From positions 14,178,159 through 14,242,158 of the forward strand of contig NC_092092.1 of NCBI RefSeq assembly GCF_045679555.1: a DNA stretch of 64,000 nt, given 5' to 3'. The notes under the pieces were generated by a model that was not told where the DNA came from, ran no database searches, and saw only the letters and a program-made list of their open reading frames with translations. Source of the DNA: Salvelinus alpinus. Lineage: Eukaryota > Chordata > Actinopteri > Salmoniformes > Salmonidae. Made by a program: the position numbers and the translations under genes. Below, piece by piece: positions 57,776 through 64,000 of the stretch; position 1 is the stretch's first letter; each line of letters begins with the position of its first letter.

Positions 57776-58635
57776 ACAGTTATTACAATGAACTAAAATA
57801 TACAATGCAACATGTAAAGTGTTGGTCTCATGTTTCATGAGCTGAAATAAAATATCTCAGAAATGTTCCTTACTGCTCAACAAGCTGATTTCTCTCTAAT
57901 GTTTGTTTACATCCCTCTTAGTGAGCATTCCTCCTTTGCCAAGATAATCCATCCAGCTGACAGGTGTGGCATATCAAGAAGCTGATTAAACAGCATGATC
58001 ATTACACAGGTGCACCTTGTGCTGGGGACAATAAAAGGCCACTCTAAAATGTGCAGTTTTGTCACAAACACACAATGCCACTGATGTCTCAAGTTTTGAG
58101 GGAGCATCCCATTGAACCGTTCCCAGAGAATTGAAAGTTCATTTCTCAACCATAAACCGCCTCCAACTTCGTTTGAGAGAATTTGGCAATACGTCCAACC
58201 GGCCTGACAACCGCAGACCACGTGTATGGCGTTGTATGGGTGGGCTGTTTGCTGATGTCAACGTTGTGAACAGAGTGGTGGCGGTGAGATTATGGTATGA
58301 CCAGTCCAGGACCTCCACTTCCTGCTTCTTTACCTGCGGGATCGTCTGAGACCAGCCACCTGGACAGCTGATGAAACTGAGGAGTATTTCTGTCAGTAAT
58401 AAACCCCTTTTGTGGGGGAAAAACTCAATCTGATTGCCTGGGCCTGGCTCCCAAGTGGGTGGCCCTATGCCCTCCCAGGCCCACCCATGCCTGCGCCCCT
58501 ACCCAGTCATGTGAAATTCATAGATTAGGGCCTAATACATTTATTTAAAATGACTGATTTCCTCATATGAACTGTAACTCAGTAAAATCCTAGAAATTGT
58601 TGCATGTTGTGTTTATATATATTTTCAGTATAGAA
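57776..58635 (+). mobile_element. Tc1-like transposon, internally deleted
   Basis: The left part has ATACAATGCAACATGTAAAG and ATGAGCTGAAATAAAATATC. Coding remnants on the plus strand at 58070-58330 correspond to the Tc1 DNA-binding region ([24 protein letters not shown] sequence in broken frames; [10 protein letters not shown]). Most of the catalytic domain is missing. The right part is TTAGGGCCTAATACATTTAT, ATATGAACTGTAACTCAGTA and GTTGCATGTTGTGTTTATAT. The right end mirrors the left TIR. Non-autonomous. Confidence 0.8.
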
Positions 58636-58639
58636 TGAA

Positions 58640-60795
58640 ATGACTCACTCTCTTCTTCTCTCTGACCTGTGATGACCTCCACTCTCTTCGTCTCTCTGAC
58701 CTGTGATGATCTCCACTCTCTTTGTCTCTCTGACCTGTGATGATCTCCACTCTTTTCGTCTCTCTGACCTGTGATGACCTCCACTCTCTTTGTCTCTCTG
58801 ACCTGTGATGATCTCCACTCCCTTCGTCTCTCTGACCTGTGATGACCTCCACTCTCTTCGTCTCTCTGACCTGTGATGACCTCCACTCTCTTTGTCTCTC
58901 TGACCTGTGATGACCTCCACTCTCTTCGTCTCTCTGACCTGTGATGACCTCCACTCCCTTTGTCTCTCTGACCTGTGATGATCTCCACTCCCTTCGTCTC
59001 TCTGACCTGTGATGACCTCCACTCTCTTCGTCTCTCTGACCTGTGATGACTTCCACTCTCTTCTTCTCTCTGACCTGTGATGACCTCCACTCTCTTCGTC
59101 TCTCTGACCTGTGATGATCTCCACTCTCTTCGTCTCTCTGACCTGTGATGATCTCCACTCTCTTCGTCTCTCTGACCTGTGATGATCTCCACTCCCTTCG
59201 TCTCTCTGACCTGTGATGATCTCCACTCCCTTCGTCTCTCTGACCTGTGATGATCTCCACTCCCCTCCTCTCTCTGACCTGTGATGACCTCCACTCCCTT
59301 CGTCTCTCTGACCTGTGATGACCTCCACTCTCTTCGTCTCTCTGACCTGTGATGACCTCCACTCCCTTCGTCTCTCTGACCTGTGATGACCTCCACTCTC
59401 TTCGTCTCTCTGACCTGTGATGACCTCCACTCCCTTCGTCTCTCTGACCTGTGATGACCTCCACTCCCTTCGTCTCTCTGACCTGTGATGACCTCCACTC
59501 CCTTTGTCTCTCTGACCTGTGATGACCTCCACTCTCTTCGTCTCTCTGACCTGTGATGACCTCCACTCTCTTCGTCTCTCTGACCTGTGATGACCTCCAC
59601 TCCCTTTGTCTCTCTGACCTGTGATGACCTCCACTCCCTTTGTCTCTCTGACCTGTGATGATCTCCACTCCCTTCGTCTCTCTGACCTGTGATGACCTCC
59701 ACTCTCTTCGTCTCTCTGACCTGTGATGACCTCCACTCTCTTCTTCTCTCTGACCTGTGATGACCTCCACTCTCTTCGTCTCTCTGACCTGTGATGATCT
59801 CCACTCTCTTCGTCTCTCTGACCTGTGATGATCTCCACTCTCTTCGTCTCTCTGACCTGTGATGACCTCCACTCCCTTCGTCTCTCTGACCTGTGATGAT
59901 CTCCACTCCCCTCCTCTCTCTGACCTGTGATGACCTCCACTCCCTTCGTCTCTCTGACCTGTGATGACCTCCACTCTCTTCGTCTCTCTGACCTGTGATG
60001 ACCTCCACTCCCTTCGTCTCTCTGACCTGTGATGACCTCCACTCTCTTCGTCTCTCTGACCTGTGATGACCTCCACTCCCTTCGTCTCTCTGACCTGTGA
60101 TGACCTCCACTCCCTTCGTCTCTCTGACCTGTGATGACCTCCACTCCCTTTGTCTCTCTGACCTGTGATGACCTCCACTCTCTTCGTCTCTCTGACCTGT
60201 GATGACCTCCACTCCCTTCGTCTCTCTGACCTGTGATGATCTCCACTCCCTTCGTCTCTCTGACCTGTGATGATCTCCACTCCCCTCCTCTCTCTGACCT
60301 GTGATGACCTCCACTCCCTTCGTCTCTCTGACCTGTGATGACCTCCACTCCCTTTGTCTCTCTGACCTGTGATGACCTCCACTCTTTTCGTCTCTCTGAC
60401 CTGTGATGATCTCCACTCTCTTTGTCTCTCTGACCTGTGATGACCTCCACTCTCTTTGTCTCTCTGACCTGTGATGATCTCCACTCTCTTTGTCTCTCTG
60501 ACCTGTGATGACCTCCACTCTCTTTGTCTCTCTGACCTGTGATGATCTCCACTCCCTTCGTCTCTCTGACCTGTGATGATCTCCACTCCCCTCCTCTCTC
60601 TGACCTGTGATGACCTCCACTCCCTTCGTCTCTCTGTCCTGTGATGATCTCCACTCCCTTCTTCTCTCTGACCTGTGATGACCTCCACTCTCTTCGTCTC
60701 TCTGACCTGTGATGATCTCCACTCTCTACGTCTCTCTGACCTGTGATGATCTCCACTCCCTTCGTCTCTCTGTCCTGTGATGACCTCCACTCCAA
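58640..60795 (+). repeat. 2.2-kb pyrimidine-rich minisatellite, 34-bp unit
   Basis: About 63 copies of CTCTCTGACCTGTGATGACC then TCCACTCTCTTCGT. Variants are GATGATC, CTCCCTT, CTTTGTC and CCCCTCC. The array ends about 28 bp before calpain exon 3, and its last units resemble the native acceptor tract. The minus strand is open in three frames for over 700 codons by periodicity; the longest open frame even runs antisense through exon 3. Confidence 0.98.
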
Positions 60796-60823
60796 TGTCT
60801 CTCTCCTCTGTGTTCCCCTCCAG

Positions 60824-60945
60824 GTGACTGCTGGCTCCTGGCGGCCATCGCCTCTCTGACCCTGAATGAAGATGTCATGGCCCGGGTTGTTCCTGCAGGA
60901 CAAGGCTTTGGACGTGAAGAGTACGCTGGGATCTTTCACTTCCAG
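60824..60945 (+). CDS. Calpain exon 3 with catalytic Cys (right copy)
   Basis: 122 bp from acceptor CCCCTCCAG (ends 60823) to donor GTAGAG (60946). It encodes (G)[14 protein letters not shown], then [15 protein letters not shown] and [11 protein letters not shown]. Cys (codon 60829-60831) is residue 105. It is one codon longer than the usual 119-bp exon, consistent with an extra residue in the GREEYAG loop. The frame is intact and the donor normal, so this copy appears functional as far as it is visible. Exon 4 is not found by 64000 and presumably lies further right. Confidence 0.95.
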
Positions 60946-61324
60946 GTAGAGACAGTGTCACATTCTAGAGTCACAGGGTGCGTCCCAAAATGCCTCCCTA
61001 TATAGTGCACTACTTTTAAACTAGGCTCTGTTCCAAAGTGTAGTGCACTATAAAGGGAATAGGGTGCAATTTGGTGTGCAGACCAGTGTTCATTTCCTTA
61101 ACAAAAATAGTGACTAAAATATTTGTTTAAAGCCTATTTTTCAGTGGCAATTGACGAGAGTAAGTGACTAAATAGAGCCAGAAAAAAATAGAACTAAACA
61201 AGAATCACTTCAGTTTTCTCTGTGACTAAAATCTGACTACTAAGTGGATTGGACAAGAGTTTTTGAAGAGATTGTCAGTCATAAAGAACAATTAATTTTA
61301 ACAGCAACAGATATGCACATCTCA
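60946..61324. other. Intron 3 start (right copy), repeat-like
   Basis: 60970-61080 contains TATATAGTGCACTACTTTTA and TAGTGCACTATAAAGGGAAT, a widespread salmonid dispersed motif. The rest is unassigned. Confidence 0.5.
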
Positions 61325-61545
61325 CCCGGTACATACAGCCTACATCAGCTGGTGAGCTGCAGGGGGGACAACCGGTACATACAGCCTACATCAGCTGGTG
61401 AGCTGCAGGGGGACAACCGGTACATACAGCCTACATCAGCTGGTGAGCTGCAGGGGGGACAACCGGTACATACAGCCTACATCAGCTGGTGAGCTGCAGG
61501 GGGGACAACCGGTACATACAGCCTACATCAGCTGGTGAGCTGCAG
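61325..61545 (+). repeat. 45-46-bp tandem repeat, nearly 5 copies
   Basis: Unit CCGGTACATACAGCCTACAT, CAGCTGGTGAGCTGCAGGGG plus GACAA. It passes directly into the next array through a shared GGGGGA run. Confidence 0.96.
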
Positions 61546-62767
61546 GGGGAAACAGTCCTCAGCTTGAGGTTTAGTGACTCCACTACATCCCTGGGGAAAC
61601 AGTCCTCAGCTTGAGGTTTAGTGACTCCACTACATCCCTGGGGAAACAGTCCTCAGCTTGAGGTTTAGTGACTCCACTACATCCCTGGGGAAACAGTCCT
61701 CAGCTTGAGGTTTAGTGACTCCACTACATCCCTGGGGAAACAGTCCTCAGCTTGAGGTTTAGTGACTCCACTACATCCCTGGGGGAAACAGTCCTCAGCT
61801 TGAGGTTTAGTGACTCCACTACATCCCTGGGGGAAACAGTCCTCAGCTTGAGGTTTAGTGACTCCACTACATCCCTGGGGAAACAGTCCTCAGCTTGAGG
61901 TTTAGTGACTCCACTACATCCCTGGGGAAACAGTCCTCAGCTTGAGGTTTAGTGACTCCACTACATCCCTGGGGGAAACAGTCCTCAGCTTGAGGTTTAG
62001 TGACTCCACTACATCCCTGGGGAAACAGTCCTCAGCTTGAGGTTTAGTGACTCCACTACATCCCTGGGGGAACAGTCCTCAGCTTGAGGTTTAGTGACAC
62101 CACTACATCCCTGGGGAAACAGTCCTCAGCTTGAGGTTTAGTGACTCCACTACATCCCTGGGGGAAACAGTCCTCAGCTTGAGGTTTAGTGACTCCACTA
62201 CATCCCTGGGGGAAACAGTCCTCAGCTTGAGGTTTAGTGACTCCACTACATCCCTGGGGAAACAGTCCTCAGCTTGAGGTTTAGTGACACCACTACATCC
62301 CTGGGGGAAACAGTCCTCAGCTTGAGGTTTAGTGACTCCACTACATCCCTGGGGAAACAGTCCTCAGCTTGAGGTTTAGTGACACCACTACATCCCTGGG
62401 GGAAACAGTCCTCAGCTTGAGGTTTAGTGACTCCACTACATCCCTGGGGAAACAGTCCTCAGCTTGAGGTTTAGTGACTCCACTACATCCCTGGAGAAAC
62501 AGTCCTCAGCTTGAGGTTTAGTGACTCCACTACATCCCTGGGGGAAACAGTCCTCAGCTTGAGGTTTAGTGACTCCACTACATCCCTGGAGAAACAGTCC
62601 TCAGCTTGAGGTTTAGTGACTTCACTACATCCCTGGGGAAACAGTCCTCAGCTTGAGGTTTAGTGACTCCACTACATCCCTGGAGAAACAGTCCTCAGCT
62701 TGAGGTTTAGTGACTCCACTACATCCCTGGGGAAACAGTCCTCAGCTTGAGGTTTAGTGACTCCACT
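61546..62767 (+). repeat. 47-bp minisatellite
   Basis: About 26 copies of GGGGAAACAGTCCTCAGCTT, GAGGTTTAGTGACTCCACTA plus CATCCCT. A one-base G length variant, GACACC and GGAGAAAC are the main variants. Lies in right calpain intron 3. Confidence 0.97.
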
Positions 62768-62820
62768 GTGCTACTCTCTCTCTCTGCTTGTGTGTGTCAG
62801 TTTGTTTTATCTGTAATATC

Positions 62821-63144
62821 TACAGTACCAGTCAAAAGTTAACACACCTACTCATTCAAGGTGCTTTATCTTTATTTTCTACATTGTAGAATAACAGAAA
62901 AGACATCAACACTATGAAATAACACACATGGAATCATGAGCACTTGAGACAATGCCAAGAGTGTGCAAAGCTGTCATCAAGGCAAAGGGTGGCTATTTGA
63001 AAATTCTCAAATATAAAATACACTTTTTTTGGTTACTACGTGATTCCATATGTGTTATTTCATCGTGTTGATGTCTTCACTATTATTCTACAATGTAGAA
63101 CATAGTAATGAGAAAGTGTGTTCAAACTTTTGACTGGTACTGTA
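62821..63144. mobile_element. Tc1-derived MITE with intact TIRs and TA duplication
   Basis: 320 bp between TA dinucleotides. The left TIR CAGTACCAGTCAAAAGTT is mirrored on the right (AACTTTTGACTGGTACTG, ending at 63142). Inner inverted arms contain TCTACATTGTAGAATAA and its complement. There is no coding capacity. Terminal sequence matches the larger fragment at 49205. Confidence 0.9.
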
Positions 63145-63169
63145 TATTGACGGAATTAGGAATTTACAT

Positions 63170-63440
63170 GGCCAGATAAATCTTATGTGACCGGCCGCCT
63201 CGATTCGGTCTTATGTAGCAAAATTTGAAATTGTGTTTTTTACGTTGGATAAAAGTAGAGACTCAGAGCTAGAAGATGGTATATCATACACTACAGTTGA
63301 GGAACAATGGGAAAGTAATTATGCTTTGAAAGTTGATAAACTTGAAACCCCACTTTTGAGAAAATAACCCTTGAATAGTTTTGGTACACCTACTGGAGAG
63401 CTCTTTGTCGACACCCATTCAGCATCGTTCTCACCCTCTT
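63170..63440. mobile_element. Fragment of the foldback element (inverted relative to 11512-12176)
   Basis: Same interior sequence as 11695-11990 read on the other strand: GAAATTGTGTTTTTTACGTT, AAAAGTAGAGACTCAGAGCT, GTTGAGGAACAATGGGAAAG, TAGTTTTGGTACACCTACTG. No TIRs are visible here. Confidence 0.8.
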
Positions 63441-63562
63441 AAGCCTTAGCCCCACCCATCTCTCAAGCCTTAGCCCCACCCATCTCTTAAGCCTTAGCCC
63501 CACCCATCTCTTAAGCCTTAGCCCCACCCATCTCTCAAGCCTTAGCCCCACCCATCTCTTTA
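63436..63562 (+). repeat. 24-bp minisatellite seeded in the foldback element
   Basis: About 5 copies of AAGCCTTAGCCCCACCCATC plus TCTT/TCTC. The corresponding spot in the other element copy (11704-11735) has a single related unit on the opposite strand. Confidence 0.95.
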
Positions 63563-64000
63563 AGGCGTAACGTGGTAAACACACCCTGTATCCAATAACA
63601 TCCAAGGTTATTTGTCACATGCACAGGATACAGAAGGCGTAAACGATAATTGTCTCGACATGTTCATGAAATACAATAGATGACTGTAATCACCCCCCAG
63701 ACACACCTGGCTATTTTGATGGTTCATGTAATAATCTGGCCGAAGTGGAGTCTTTTGTTTAGCTAAACAATGGCTAGCTAAACAATGAACCGGCATAATC
63801 CCAACTCGTACTACTACCAATACAAACATTGTCATAGATGTAGTATGAATTTGCAGGAAGCTAAAGCTAACAAACTAGGTTCAATGTTAGCTAGCTAACA
63901 TTAGGCTATAACTAGCAATGCAGATGGATTTCTGATTCGAATAATATTACTACACAGATCATACATGTAACTTTAGCTAGCGAGCCAGCAAGCTAACGTT
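63563..64000. other. Right edge, unassigned
   Basis: Contains a LINE-tail-like GTTATTTGTCACATGCACAG at 63609 and several GCTAGCTA motifs near 63780 and 63890. No exon recognised. Confidence 0.45.

Noticed and set aside
58590..60939. Minus-strand open frames of 710-764 codons with repeating RSERRREWRSSQV
   Set aside because: They follow a 34-bp minisatellite and are open in all three minus frames. One starts antisense within calpain exon 3. No start context, domain or splice evidence.

Overview
This window is vertebrate nuclear DNA and most likely comes from a salmonid fish (Salmo, Oncorhynchus or Salvelinus type). The evidence is spliced calpain exons with correct donors and acceptors, several Tc1-like transposon families, tRNA-derived SINEs, CR1/Rex-type and L1-type LINE fragments, hAT-like elements, long (CA)n tracts, and a very high load of minisatellites. 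There is no prokaryotic gene organisation and no CRISPR array.

The only host genes I can support are two classical calpains (Ca2+-dependent cysteine proteases) arranged head to head. The left copy is on the minus strand, with exon 1 at 15042-15278, exon 2 at 14721-14790, exon 3 at 10377-10495, exon 5 at 4545-4713, exon 6 at 2751-2829 and exon 7 at 2586-2671. It looks decayed. Exon 4 is not found. Exon 6 lacks 5 bp, which removes the catalytic His codon and shifts the frame. The exon 1 donor is weak. The right copy is on the plus strand, with exon 1 at 48225-48461, exon 2 at 53148-53217 and exon 3 at 60824-60945. It is intact as far as the window shows and continues to the right. The 33 kb between the two start codons contains no host gene that I recognise.

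Layout: 1-660 is a tRNA-head minisatellite running into a SINE. 680-1480 is a Tc1-like remnant. 1486-2577 is a 38-bp minisatellite. 2586-15278 is the decayed calpain, whose introns hold a four-deep nested transposon stack (5400-9344), a second hAT-like element, a foldback element, a SINE-head minisatellite and a 37-bp minisatellite. 15.3-17.2 kb holds SINE and L1-type LINE debris. 17.4-22.47 kb is a 44-bp minisatellite. 22.47-37.31 kb is a 40/44-bp minisatellite with higher-order duplications. 37.3-39.3 kb is a Tc1-like element carrying a solo LTR and a SINE tail. 39.35-41.69 kb is two opposed LINE fragments with a TTAA-flanked insertion. 42.26-47.59 kb is a run of minisatellites. 48.2-60.9 kb is the right calpain, with minisatellites in introns 1 and 2. 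61-64 kb is more minisatellites, a Tc1-derived MITE and unassigned sequence.

Adding up my approximate array boundaries, tandem repeats occupy about 36 kb, more than half of the window. Most long open frames lie in these arrays and are artefacts of periodic sequence. I found no novel enzymatic or defence system. The noteworthy biology is calpain decay at a catalytic residue, nested transposons with readable insertion order, minisatellites that appear to start inside transposons, and repeats sitting directly against calpain splice sites.
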